64,000 bases of DNA. It comes from Petrolisthes cinctipes (Eukaryota; Arthropoda; Malacostraca; Decapoda; Porcellanidae). Under the pieces are notes generated by a model. That model searched no databases, was not told where the DNA came from, and saw only the letters and a list, made by a program, of their open reading frames with translations. Positions 1-14,300 of this stretch are shown piece after piece; position 1 is the first letter of the stretch, and each line of letters starts with the position of its first letter. A program made the translations under genes and the position numbers. Location of the stretch: the NCBI GenBank assembly GCA_033782935.1, contig JAWQEG010001537.1, positions 950,979-1,014,978 of the forward strand, given 5' to 3'.

Positions 1-1422
1 TCGGGAGTTTTGAGTCTGAATTTGAGATATAAACGGGTACAGAAGATGCATGCACATATCGACTTTGGGCACCCAAAATATCGATTTTGAGCATGTTTTG
101 GGCCTGCATTTTGAAAATACTCTAACACTGAGTAGACACGTACAGATCGCTTCTGGAACCCAAATAAATCGAATTTTAGGGTGTTCTGAGCCTGAATTTG
201 AGATATGAACGGATACAGAAGATGCATGCACATATCGACTTTGGGCACCTAAAATATCGATTTTGAGCATGTTTTGGGCCTGTATTTTGAAAATACTCTA
301 GCACGGTGTAGACATGTACAGATCGCTTCTGGGACACAAAAATATCGATTTTTTGGGTGTTTTGAGTCTGAATTTGAGATATAAACGGGTACAAAAGTTG
401 CATGCACATATCGACTTTGGCACCCAAAATATCGATTTTTAGTATGTTTTGGGCGTATAATTTGAAAATATTCTAGCACTGAGTAGGCATGTACAGATCG
501 CTTCTGGGACCCAAAAATATCGAATTTTCGGGTGTTTTGAGCCAGAAATTGGGATATAACCTGGTACAGAGGATGCATGCACATATCGACTTTTTGCACC
601 TAAAATATCGATTTTGAGCATGTTTTGGGTCTGTATCTTGAAAAATATTCTAGCAAGGAGTAGGTATGTACAGATCGCTTCTGGGACCCAAAATTATCGA
701 ATTTTCGGGTGTTTTGAACCTGAATTTGGAATATAGACGGATACAGAAGATGCATCCACATTTCGACTTTTTGCACCTAAAATATCGATTTTGAGTATGT
801 TTTGGGTCTGTATCTTGAAAACATTCTAGCAAAAAGTAGGCATGTACAGATTGCTTCTGGGACCCAAAAATATCGAATTTTTGAGTGTTTTGAATCTGAA
901 TTTGGGATATAGACCGGTACAGAAGATGAATACACATATTGACTTTGGGCAGCTAAAATATCGATTTTCAGCATGTTTTAGGCCTGTATTTTGAAAATAC
1001 TCTAACACGGAGTATGCATGTACACATTGCTTTTGGGACCCAAAAATATCGAATATTCGGGTGTTTTGAGTCTGAATTTGAGATATAAACGGGAACAGAA
1101 GATGCATGCACATATCGACTTTGGGCACCTAAAATATCGATTTTGAGCATGTTTTGGGCCTGTATTTTGAAAATACTATAGCACGGTGTAGACATGTACA
1201 GATCGCTTCTGGGACACAAAAATATCGATTTTTTGGGTGTTTTGAGCCAGAATTTGAGATATAAACGGGTACAGAAGTTGCATGCACATATCGAATTTGG
1301 CACCCAAAATATCGATTTTTAGTATGTTTTGGGCGTATAATTGGAAAATATTCTAGCACTGAGTAGGCAAGTACAGATCGCTTCTGGGACCCAAAAACAT
1401 TGAATTTTCGGGTGTTTTGAGC

Positions 1423-4399
1423 CTGAATTTGAGATATAAACGGGTACAGAAGATGCATGCACATATCGACTTTGGGCACCCAAAATATCGATTTTGAGCA
1501 TGTTTTGGGCCTGAATTTTTAAAATACTCTAACACTGAGTAGACACGTACAGATCGCTTCTGGGACCCAAATAAAACGAATTTTCGGGTGTTCTGAGCCT
1601 GAATTTGAGATATAAACGGGTACAGAAGATGCATGCACATTTCGACTTTTTGCACCTAAAATATCGATTTTGAGTATGTTTTGGGTCTGTATCTTGAAAA
1701 CATTCTAGCAAGAAGTAGGCATGTACAGATCGTTTCAGGGACCCAAATATATCGAATTTTCTGGTGTTTTGAACCTGAATTTGGGATATAGACGGGTACA
1801 GAAGATGCATACACATATTGACTTTGGGCAGCAAAAATATCGATTTTCAGCATGTTTTAGGCCTGTATTTTGAAAATACTCTAAAACAGAGTATGCATGT
1901 ACACATTGCTTTTGGGACCCAAAAATATCGAATTTTCGGGTGATTTGAGTCTAAATTTGAGATATAAACGGGTACAGAAGATGCATGCACATATCGACTT
2001 TGGGCACCCAAAATATTGATTTTGAGCATGTTTTGGGCCTGTATTTTAAAAATACTATAACACGGTGTAGACATGTACAGATCGCTTCTGGGACACAAAA
2101 ATATCGATTTTTTGAGTGTTTTGAGCCTGAATTTGAGATATAAACGGGTACAGAAGATGCATGCACATATCGACTTTTTGCACCTAAAATATCGATTTTG
2201 AGCATGTTTTGGGTCTGTATCATGAATACTTTCTAGCAAGAAGTAGGCATGTACAGATCGCTTCAGGGACCCAAATATATCGAATTTTCTGGTGTTTTGA
2301 ACCTGAATTTGGGATATAGACGGGTACAGAAGATGCATACACATATTGTCTTTGGGCAGCAAAAATATCGATTTTCAGCATGTTTTAGGCCTGTATTTTG
2401 AAAATACTCTAAAACAGAGTATGCATGTACACATTGCTTTTGGGACCCAAAAATATCGAATTTTCGGGTGTTTTGAGTCTGAATTTGGGATATAGACGGG
2501 TACAGAAGATGCATACACTTATTGACTTTGGGCACCCAAAATATCGATTTTGAGCATGTTTTGGGCCTGAATTTTTAAAATACTCTAACACTGAGTAGAC
2601 ACGTACAGATCGCTTCTAGGACCCAAATAAATCGAATTTTCGGGTGTTCTGAGCCTGAATTTGAGATATGAACGGGTACAGAAGATGCATGCACATATCG
2701 ACTTTGGGCACCTAAAACATCGATTTTGAGCATGTTTTGGGGCTGTATTTTAAAAATACTATAACACGGAGTAGGCATGTACAGATCGCTTCGGGGACCC
2801 AAAAATATCGAATTTTCGGGTGTTATGAGCCTGAATTTGAGATATAAACGGGTACAGAAGATGCATGCACATTTCGACTTTTTGCACCTAAAATATCGAT
2901 TTTGAGTATGTTTTGGGTCTGTATCTTGAAAACATTCTAGCAAGAAGTAGGCATGTACAGATTGCTTCTGGGACCCAAAAATATCGAATTTTCGAGTGTT
3001 TTGAACCTGAATTTGGGATATAGACGGGTACAGAAGATCCATACACATATTGACTTTGGGCAGCTAAAATATCGATTTTCTGCATGTTTTAGCCTGTATT
3101 TAGAAAATACTCTAACACGGAGTATGCATGTACACATTGCTTTTGGGACCCAAAAATATCGAATATTCGAGTGTTTTGAGTCTGAATTTGAGATATAAAC
3201 GGGTACAGAAGATGCATGCACATATCGACTTTGGGCACCCAAAATATCGATTTTGAGCATGTTTTGGGCCTGAATTTTTAAAATACTCTAACACTGAGTA
3301 GACACGTACAGATCGCTTCTGGGACCCAAATAAAACGAATTTTCGGGTGTTCTGAGCCTGAATTTGAGATATAAACGGGTACAGAAGATGCATGCACATT
3401 TCGACTTTTTGCACCTAAAATATCGATTTTGAGTATGTTTTGGGTCTGTATCTTGAAAACATTCTAGCAAGAAGTAGGCATGTACAGATCGTTTCAGGGA
3501 CCCAAATATATCGAATTTTCTGGTGTTTTGAACCTGAATTTGGGATATAGACGGGTACAGAAGATGCATACACATATTGACTTTGGGCAGCAAAAATATC
3601 GATTTTCAGCATGTTTTAGGCCTGTATTTTGAAAATACTCTAAAACAGAGTATGCATGTACACATTGCTTTTGGGACCCAAAAATATCGAATTTTCGGGT
3701 GATTTGAGTCTAAATTTGAGATATAAACGGGTACAGAAGATGCATGCACATATCGACTTTGGGCACCCAAAATATTGATTTTGAGCATGTTTTGGGCCTG
3801 TATTTTAAAAATACTATAACACGGTGTAGACATGTACAGATCGCTTCTGGGACACAAAAATATCGATTTTTTGAGTGTTTTGAGCCTGAATTTGAGATAT
3901 AAACGGGTACAGAAGATGCATGCACATATCGACTTTTTGCACCTAAAATATCGGTTTTGAGCATGTTTTGGGTCTGTATCATGAATACTTTCTAGCAAGA
4001 AGTAGGCATGTACAGATCGCTTCAGGGACCCAAATATATCGAATTTTCTGGTGTTTTGAACCTGAATTTGGGATATAGACGGGTACAGAAGATGCATACA
4101 CATATTGTCTTTGGGCAGCAAAAATATCGATTTTCAGCATGTTTTAGGCCTGTATTTTGAAAATACTCTAAAACAGAGTATGCATGTACACATTGCTTTT
4201 GGGACCCAAAAATATCGAATTTTCGGGTGTTTTGAGTCTGAATTTGGGATATAGACGGGTACAGAAGATGCATACACTTATTGACTTTGGGCACCCAAAA
4301 TATCGATTTTGAGCATGTTTTGGGCCTGAATTTTTAAAATACTCTAACACTGAGTAGACACGTACAGATCGCTTCTAGGACCCAAATAAATCGAATTTT
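1423..4399 (+). repeat. 10-monomer higher-order duplication (1759-bp offset)
   Basis: Segment 1423-2640 and segment 3182-4399 are near-identical over about 1.2 kb at an offset of 1759 bp (10 monomers less 1 bp). Neighbouring monomers within each segment differ clearly from one another. I noted one internal substitution (A at 2195, G at 3954). The match ends sharply on both sides: 1422 differs from 3181 and 2641 differs from 4400. This shows a recent block duplication rather than monomer-by-monomer homogenisation. Confidence 0.88.
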
Positions 4400-5169
4400 A
4401 GGGTGTTCTGAGCCTGAATTTGAGATATGAACGGATACAGAAGATGCATGCACATATCGACTTTGGGCACCTAAAATATCGGTTTTGAGCATGTTTTGGG
4501 CCTGTATTTTGAAAATACTATAGCACGGTGTAGACATGTACAGATCACTTCTGGGACACAAAAATATCGATTTTTTGGGTGTTTTGAGCCTGAATTTGAG
4601 ATATAAACGGGTACAGAAGATGCATGCACATATCAACTTTGGCACCCAAAATATCGATTTTTAGTATGTTTTGGGCGTATATTTTGAAAATATTCTAGCA
4701 CTGAGTAGGCATGTACAGATCGCTTCTGGTACCCAAAATTATCGAATTTTCGGGGGTTTTGAGCCAGAATTTGGGATATAACCGGGTACAGAGGATGCAT
4801 GCACATATCGACTTTTTGCACCTAAAAAATCGATTTTAAGCATGTTTTAGGTCTGTATCTTGAAAACATTCTACAAAGGAGTAGGCATGTACAGATCGCT
4901 TCTGGGACCCAAAAATACCGAATTTTCTGGTGTTTTGAACCTGAATTAGGGATATAGACGGGTACAGAAGATGCATACACATATTGACTTTGGGCACCTA
5001 AAATATAGATTTTGAGCATGTTTTGGGCCTGTATTTTGAAAATACATTAACACGGAGTAGGCATGTACAGATCGCTTCTGGGACCCAGAAATATAGACTT
5101 TTCGGGTGTTTTGAGCCTGAATTTGAGATATAAACGGGTACAGAAGATGCATGCACATATCGACTTTGG

Positions 5170-5521
5170 GCACCTAAAATATCGATTTTGAGTATGTTTT
5201 CGGCCTGTATTTTGAAAATACCCTAACACGGAGTATGCATGTACAGATCGCTTCTGGGACACAAAAATATTGATTTTTTGGGTGTTTTGAGCCTGAATTT
5301 GAGATATAAACGGGTACAGAAGATGCATGCACATATCGACTTTTCACACCTAAAATATCGATTTTGAGTATGTTTTCGGCCTGTATTTTGAAAATACCCT
5401 AACACGGAGTATGCATGTACAGATCGCTTCTGGGACACAAAAATATTGATTTTTTGGGTGTTTTGAGCCTGAATTTGAGATATAAACGGGTACAGAAGAT
5501 GCATGCACATATCGACTTTTC
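5170..5521 (+). repeat. Recent tandem duplication of one satellite monomer
   Basis: Two adjacent monomers (about 5170-5345 and 5346-5521) share the private variants CGGCCTG, TACCCTAAC and AAATATTGATTTTTTGGG, and are almost identical. Typical neighbours differ at many sites. A single-unit unequal exchange or slippage event best explains it. Confidence 0.8.
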
Positions 5522-6069
5522 ACACCTAAAATATCGATTTATAGCATGTTTTAAGCATGCATTTTAAAAACATTCTAGCACTGAATAGGCATGTGCAGAT
5601 CGCTTATGGGACCCAAAAAAATCGAATTTTCGGAGTTTTGAGCATGAATTTGAGATATAAACGGGTACAGAAGATGCATGCACATATCGACTTTTTGCAC
5701 TTAAAATATCGATTTTGAGCATGTTTTGGGTCTGTATCTTAAAAACATTCTAGCAAGGAGTAGGCATGTACAGATCGCTTCTGGGACCCAAAAATCTCGA
5801 ATTTTCTGGTGTTTTGAACCAGAATTAGGGATATACACGGGTACAGAAGACGCATACACATATTGACTTTGGGCACATAAAATATCGATTTTCAGCATGT
5901 TTTGGGCCTGTATTTTAAAAACACTCTAACACTGAGTATGCACGTACAGATCGCTTCTGGGACCCAAAAACATTGAATTTTCGGGTGCTTTGAGCCTAAA
6001 TTTGAGATATAAACGGGTACAGAAGATGCATGCACATATCGACTTTGGGCACCCAAAATATCGATTTTG

Positions 6070-8344
6070 AGCATGTTTTGGGCCTGAATTTTTAAAATAC
6101 TCTAACACTGAGTAGACACGTACAGATCACTTATGGGACCCAAATAAATCGATTTTTCGGTTGTTCTGAGCCTGAATTTGAGATATGAACTGGTACAGAA
6201 GATGCATGCACATATCGACTTCGGGCACCTAAAATATTGATTTTGAGCATGTTTTGGGCCTGTATTTTGAAAATACTCAAACACGGTGTAGACATGTACA
6301 GATCGCTTCAGGGACACAAAAATATCGATTTTTTGGGTGTTTTGAGCCTGAATTTGAGATATAAACGGATACAGAAGATGCATTCACATATCGACTTTGG
6401 GCACCCAAAATATCGATTTTTAGTATGTTTTCGGCGTATAATTTGAAAATATTCTAGCACTGAGTAGGCATGTACAGATCGCTTCTGGGACCCAAAAATA
6501 TCGAATTTTCCGGTGTTCTGAGCCAGAAATTGGGATGTAACCGGGTACAGAGGATGCATGCACATATCGACTTTTTGCACCTAAAAAATCGATTTATAGC
6601 ATGGTTTAAGCCTGTATTTTAAAAACAATCTAGCACTGAGTAGGCATGTGCAGATTGCTTAAGGGACCAAAAAATATCGAATTTTCGGAGTTTTGAGCCT
6701 GAATTTGAGATATAAACGGGTACAGAAGATGCATGCACATATCGACTTTTTGCACTTAAAATATCGATTTTAACATGTTTTGGGTCTGTATCTTGAAAAT
6801 ATTCTAGCATGGATTAGGCATGTACAGATCGCTTCTGGGACACAAAATTATCGAATATTCGGGTGTTTTGAGTCTGAATTTGAGATATAAACGGGTACAG
6901 AAGATGCATGCACATATCGACTTTGGGCACCTAAAATATCGATTTTGAGCATGTTTTGGGCCTGTATTTTGAAAATATTCTAGCACTGAGTAGGCATGTA
7001 CAGATCGCTTTTGGGACCCAAAAATATCGAATTTTCGGGGTTTTTGAGCCAGAATTTGGGATATAACCGGGTACAGAGGACGCATGCACATATCGACTTT
7101 TTGCACCTAAAATATCGATTTTGAGCATGTTTTGGGTCTGTATCTTGAAAAAATTCTAGCAAGGAGTAGGCATGTACAGATTGCTTCTGGGACCCAAAAA
7201 TTTCGAATTTTCGAGTGTTTTGAACCTGAATTAGGGATATAGACGGGTACAGAAGATCCATACACATATTGACTTTGGCACCCAAAATATCGATTTTTAG
7301 TATGTTTTGGGCCAGTATTTTCAAAATACTATAGCACGGTGTAGACATGTACAGATCGCTTCTGGGACACAAAATTATCGATTTTTTGGGTGTTTTGAGC
7401 CTGAATTTGAGATATAAACGGGTACAGAAGATGCATGCACATATCGACTTTGGCACTCAAAATATCGACTTTTAGTATGTTTTGGGCGTATTTTTTGAAA
7501 ATATTCTAGCACTGAGTAGGCATGTACAGATCGCTTCTGGGACCCAAAAATATAGAATTTTAGGGGGTTTTGAGCCAGAATTTTGGATATAACCGGGTAC
7601 AGACGATGCATGCACATATCGACTTTTTGCACCTAAAATATCGATTTTAAGCATGTTTTGGGTCTGTATCTTGAAAACATTCTACAAAGGAGTAGGCATG
7701 TACAGGTCGCTTCTGGGAAAAAAATACAGAATTTTCTGGTGTTTTGAACCAGAATTAGGGATATACACGTGTACAGAAGATTCATACACATATTGACTTT
7801 GGGTACATAAAATATCGATTTTCAGCATGTTTTGGGCCTGAATTTTTAAAATACTCTAACACTGAGTAGACACGTACAGATCGCTTCTGGGACCCAAATA
7901 AATCGAATTTTCGGTTGTTCTGAGCCTGAATTTGAGATATGAACAGGTACAGAAGATGCATGCACATATCGACATCGGGCACCTAAAATATCGATTTTGA
8001 GCATGTTTTGGGCCTGTATTTTGAAAATACTCAAACACGGTGTAGACATGTACAGATCGCTTCTGGGACACAAAAATATCGATTTTTTGGGTGTTTTGAG
8101 CCTGAATTTGAGATATAAACGGATACAGAAGATGCATTCACATATCGACTTTGGGCACCCAAAATATCGATTTTTAGTATGTTTTCGGCGTATAATTTCA
8201 AAATATTCTAGCACTGAGTAGGCATGTACAGATCGCTTCTGGGACCCAAAAATATCGAATTTTCGGGTGTTCTGAGCCAGAAATTGGGATGTAACCGGGT
8301 ACAGAAGATGCATGCACATATCGAGTTTTTGCACCTAAAATATC
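6070..8344 (+). repeat. Older 10-monomer duplication, imperfect (about 1754-bp offset)
   Basis: The segment 6070-6590 resembles 7824-8344 closely. Shared features include the TACTCAAACACGGTGTAG variant (6275 and 8029 areas) and the CGGTGTTCTGAGCC / CGGGTGTTCTGAGCC stretch with GGGATGTAACCGGG. The offset is 1754 bp, close to 10 monomers. The copies are more diverged than the 1.4-4.4-kb pair, so this is a second, older instance of the same multiplicity. Confidence 0.6.
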
Positions 8345-11300
8345 GATTTTCAGCATGTTTTAGGCCTGTATTTTGAAAATACTCTAACACGGAGTATGCA
8401 TGTACACATTGCTTTTGGGACCCAAAAATATCGAATATTCGGGTGTTTTGAGTCTCAATTTGTGATATAAACGGGTACAGAAGATGCATGCACATATCGA
8501 CTTTGGGAACCTAAAATATCGATTTTGAGCATGTTTTGGGCCTGTATTTTTTAAATACTCTAACACTGTGTAGGCATGTACAGATCGCTTCTGGGACACA
8601 AAAATATCGATTTTGTGGGTGTTTTGAGCCTGAATTTGAGATATAAACGGGTTCAGAAGATGCATGCACATATCGACTTTGGACACCTAAAATATCGATT
8701 TATAGCATGTTTTAAGCCTGTATTTTAAAAACATTCTAGCACTGAGTAGGCATGTGCAGATTGCATAAAGGACCCAAAAATATCGAATTTTCGGAGTTTT
8801 GAGCCTGAATTTGAGATATAAACGGGTACAGAAGATGCATGCACATATCGACTTTTTGCACCTAAAATATCGATTTGAGCATGTTTTGGGCCTGTATTTT
8901 GAAAATACTATAGCACGGTTTAGACATGTACAGATCGCTTCTGGGACACAAAAATATCGATTTTTTGGGTGTTTTGAGCCTGAATTTGAGATATAAACGG
9001 GTTCAGAAGATGCATGCACATATCGACTTTGGACACCTAAAATATCGATTTTTAGCATGTTTTAAGCCTGTATTTTAAAAACATTCTAGCACTGAGTAGG
9101 CATGTGCAGATTCCTTAAGGGACCCAAAAATATCGAATTTTCGGGTGTTTTGACCCTGAATTTGAGATATAAACGGGTACAAAAGATGCATGCACATATC
9201 GACTTTTTGCACCTAAAATATCGATTTATAGCATGTTTTAAGCCTGTAATTTAAAAACATTCTAGCACTGAGTAGGCATGTGCAGATTGCTTCTGGGACC
9301 CAAAAATATCGAATTTTCAGAGTTTTGAGCCTGAATTTGAGATATAAACGGGTACAGAAGATGCATGCACATATCGACTTTGGGCACCTAAAATATCGAT
9401 TTTCAGCATGTTTTGGGCCTGTATTTTAAAAACACTCTAACACGAAGTATGCACGTACAGATCGCTTCTGGGACCCAAAAATATTGAATTTTCCGGTGTT
9501 TTGAGCCTGAAATTGAGATATAAACGGGTACAGAAGATGCATGCACATATCGACTTTGGGCACCTAAAATATCGATTTTTAGCATGTTTTGGGCCTGTAT
9601 TTTGAAAATACTCTAACACGGAGTATGCATGTACAGATTGCTTCTGGGACACAAAAATATTGATTTTTTGGCTGTTTTGAGCTTGAATTTGAGATATAAA
9701 CGGGTACAGAAGATGCATGCACATATCGACTTTTTGCACCTAAAATATCGATTTTGTGCATGTCTTCGGTTTGTTTCTTAAAAAATTCTATCAAGAAGTA
9801 GGCATGTACAGATCGCTTCTGGGACCCAAAAATATCGATTTTTCGGGTGTTTTGAGCCTGAATTTGAGATATAAACGGGTACAGAAGATGCATGCACATA
9901 TCGACTTTGGGCACCTTAAATATCGATTTTGAGCATGTTTTGGGCCTGTATCTTTAAAAATACTCTAACACTGAGTAGACACGTACAGATCGCTTCTGGA
10001 ACCCAAATAAATCGAGTTTTAGGGTGTTCTGAGCCTGAATTTGAGATATGAACGGGTACAGAAGATGCATGCACATATCGACTTTGGGCACCTTAAATAT
10101 CGATTTTGAACATGTTTTGGACCTGTATTTTAAAAATACTATAGCACGGTATAGACATGTACAGATCGCTTCTGGGACACAAAAATATCGATTTTTTGGG
10201 TGTTTTGAGCCTGAATTTGAGATATAAACGGGTACAGAAGATGCACGCACATATCGACTTTGGGCACTTAAAATATCGATTTTTAGCATGTTTTGGGCCT
10301 GTATTTTAAAAATACTCTAACACGGAGTAGACATGTACAGATTGCTTTCGGGACCCAAAAATATCGAATTTTCGGGTGTTTTGAGCCTGAATTTGAGATA
10401 TAAACGGATACAGAAGATGCATGCACATATCGACTTTGGACACCTAAAATATCGATTTTTAACATGTTTTGAGCCTATATTTTGAAAACATTCTAGCACT
10501 GAGTATGCATGTACAGATTGCTTAAGGGACCCACAAATATGGAATTTTCGGGTGTTTTGAGCCTGAATTTGAGATATAAACGGGTACAGAAGATGCATGC
10601 ACATATCGACTTTTTGCACCTAAAATATCGATTTTGAGCATGTCTTGGGTTTGTATCTTAAAAAATTCTATAAAGAAGTAGGCATGTACAGATTGCTTCT
10701 GGGACCCAAAAATATCGAATTTTTGGGTGTTTTGAACCTGAATTTGGGATATAGACGGGTACAGAAGATGCATGCACATATCGACTTTGGGCACCCAAAA
10801 TATCGATTTTGAGCATGTTTTGGGCCTGTATTTTGAAAATACTATAGCACGGTGTAGACATGTACTAATCGCTTCTGGGACACAAAAAATATCGATTTTT
10901 TTGGGTGTTTTGAGCCTGAATTTGAGATATAAACGGGTACAGAAGATGCATGCACATATCGACTTTGGCACCCAAAATATCGATTTTTAGTATGTTTTCA
11001 GCGTATAATTTGAAAATATTCTAGCACTGAGTAGGCATGTACAGATCGCTTCTCGGACCCAAAAATATCGAATTTTCGGGTATTTTGAGCCTGAATTTGG
11101 GATATAACCGGGTACAGAGGATGCATGCACATATCGACTTTTTGCACCTAAAATATCGATTTTGAGCATGTTTTGGGTCTGTATCTTGAAAAAATTCTAG
11201 CAAGGAGTAGGCATGTACAGATTGCTTCTGGGACCCAAAAATACCGAATTTTCTGGTGTTTTGAACCTGAATTTGGGATATAAACGGGTACAGAAGATGC

Positions 11301-14300
11301 ATACACATATTGACTTTGGGCACCTAAAATATAGATTTTCAGCATGTTTTGGGCCTGTATTTTGAAAATACATTAACACGGAGTAGGCATGTACAGATCG
11401 CTTCTGGGACCCAAAAATATCGAATTTTCGGGTGTTTTGAGCCTGAATTTGTGATATAAACGGATACAGAAGATGCATGTACATATCGACTTTGGGCACC
11501 TAAAATATCGTTTTTGAGCATGTTTTGGGCCGGTATTTTGAAAATACTCTAACACGGAGTAGACATGTACAGATCGCTTTTGGGACCCAAAAATATCGAA
11601 TTTTCGGGTGTTTTAGGCCTGAATTTGAGATATAAACGGGAACAGAAGATGCATGCACATATCGACTTTGGACACCTAAAATATCGATTTTTAGCATGTT
11701 TTGAGCCTATATTTTGAAAACATTCTAGCACTGAGTATGCATGTACAGATTGCTTCGGGGACCCAAAAATATCGAATTCGGGTGTTTTGAGCCTGAATTT
11801 GAGATATAAACGGGTACAGAAGATACATGCACATTTCGACTTTTTGCACCTAAAATATCGATTTTGAGCATGTTTTGGGTCTGTATCTTGAAAACATTCT
11901 AGCAAGAAGTAGGCATGTACAGATTGCTTCTGGGACCCCAAAATATCGAATTTTCGAGTGTTTTGAACCTGAATTTGGGATATAGACGGGTACAGAAGAT
12001 GCATACACATATTGACTTTGGGCAGCTAAAATATCGATTTTCAGCATGTTTTAGGCCTGTAATTTGAAAATACTCTAACACGGAGTATGCATGTACACAT
12101 TGCTTTTGGGACCCAAAAATATCGAATATTCGGGTGTTTTGAGTCTGAATTTGAGATATAAACGGGTACATAAGATGCATGCACATATCGACTTTAGGCA
12201 CCCAAAATATCGATTTTGAGAATGTTTTGGGCCTGTATTTTTAAAATACTCTAACACTGAGTAGACACGTACAGATTGCTTCTGGAACCCAAATAAATCG
12301 AATTTTAGGGTGTTCTGAGCCTGAATTTGAGATATGAACGGGTACAGAAGATGCATGCACATATCGACTTTGGGCACCTAAAATATCGATTTTGAGCATG
12401 TTTTGGGTCTGTATCTTGAAAACATTCTAGCAAGAAGTAGGCATGTACAGATTGCTTCTGAGACCCCAAAATATCGAATTTTCGAGTGTTTTGAACCTGA
12501 ATTTGGGATATAAACGGGTACAGAAGATGCACGCACATATCGACTTTGGGCACCCAAAATATCGATTTTGATCATGTTTTGGGCCTGTATTTTTAAAATA
12601 CTCTAACACTGAGAAGACACGTACAGATCGCTTCTGGAACCCAAATAAATCGAATTATAGGGTGTTCTGAGCCTGAATTTGAGATATGAACGGGTACAGA
12701 AGATGCATGCACATATCAACTTTGGGCACCTAAAATATCGATTTTGAGCATGTTTTGGGTCTGTATCTTGAAAAAATTCTAGCAAGGAGTAGGCATGTAC
12801 AGATCGCTTCTGGGACCCAAAAATACCGAATTTTCTGGTGTTTTTACCCTGAATTTGGGTAATAGACGGGTACAGAAGATGCATGCACATATCGACTTTG
12901 GGCACTTAAAATATCGATTTTTAGCATGTTTTGGGCCTGTATTTTAAAAATACTCTAACACGGAGTAGACATGTACAGATTGCTTCTGGGACCCAAAAAT
13001 ATGGAATTTTCGGGTGTTTTGAGCCTGAATTTGAGATATTAACGGGTACAGAAGATGCATGCACATATCGACTTTGGGCACTTAAAATATCGATTTTTAG
13101 CATGTTTTGGGCCTGTATTTAAAAAATACTCTAACACGGAGTAGACATGTACAGATCGCTTTTGGGACACAAAAATATCGAATTTTCGGGTGTTTTAAGC
13201 CTGAATTTGAGATATAAACGGGTACAGAAGATGCATGCACATATCGACTTTGGGCACTTAAAATATCGATTTTTAGCATGTTTTGGGCCTGTATTTAAAA
13301 AATACTCTAACACGGATTAGACATGTACAGATCGCTTTTGGGACCCAAAAATATCGAATTTTCGTATGTTTTAAGCCTGAATTTGAGATATAAACGGGTA
13401 CAGAAGATGCATGCACATATCGACTTTGGGCAGCTAAAATATCGATTTTCAGCATGTTTTAGGCCTGTAATTTGAAAATACTCTAACACGGAGTATGCAT
13501 GTACACATTGCTTTTGGGACCCAAAAATATCGAATATTCGGGTGTTTTGAGTCTGAATTTGAGATATAAACGGGTACAGAAGATGCATGCACATATCGAC
13601 TTTGGGCACCTATAATATCGATTTTGAGCATGTTTGGGGTCTGTATCTTGAAAACATTCTAGCAAGGAGTAGGCATGTACAGATCGCTTTTGGGACCCAA
13701 AAATATCGAATTTTTGGGTGTTTTGAACTTGAATTAGGGATATACACGTGTACAGAAGATGCATACACATATTGACTTTGGTCACATAAAATATCGATTT
13801 TCATCATGTTTTGGGCCTGTATTATAAAAACACTCTAACACGTAGTATGCACGTACAGATCGCTTCTGGGACCCAAAAATATTGAATTTTCGGGTGTTTT
13901 GAGCCTGAATTTGAGATATAAACGGGTACAGAAGATGAATGCACATATCGACTTTGGGCACCTAAAATATCGATTTTTAGCATGTTTTGGGCCTGTATTT
14001 AAAAAATACTCTAACTCGGAGTAGACATGTACAGATGGCTTTTGGGACCCAAAAATATCAAATATTCGGGTTTTTTTAACCTGAATTTGGGATATAGACG
14101 CATACAGAAGATGCATGCACATATCGACTTTGGGCATCTAAAATATCGATTTTGAGCATGTTTTGGGCCTGTATTTTGAAAATACTCTAACACGGAGTAG
14201 GCATGTAAAGTTTGCTTCGGTGACCCAAAAATATCGAATTTTCTGGTGTTTTGAGCCTGAATTTGAGATATAAACGGGTACAGAAGATGCATGCACATTT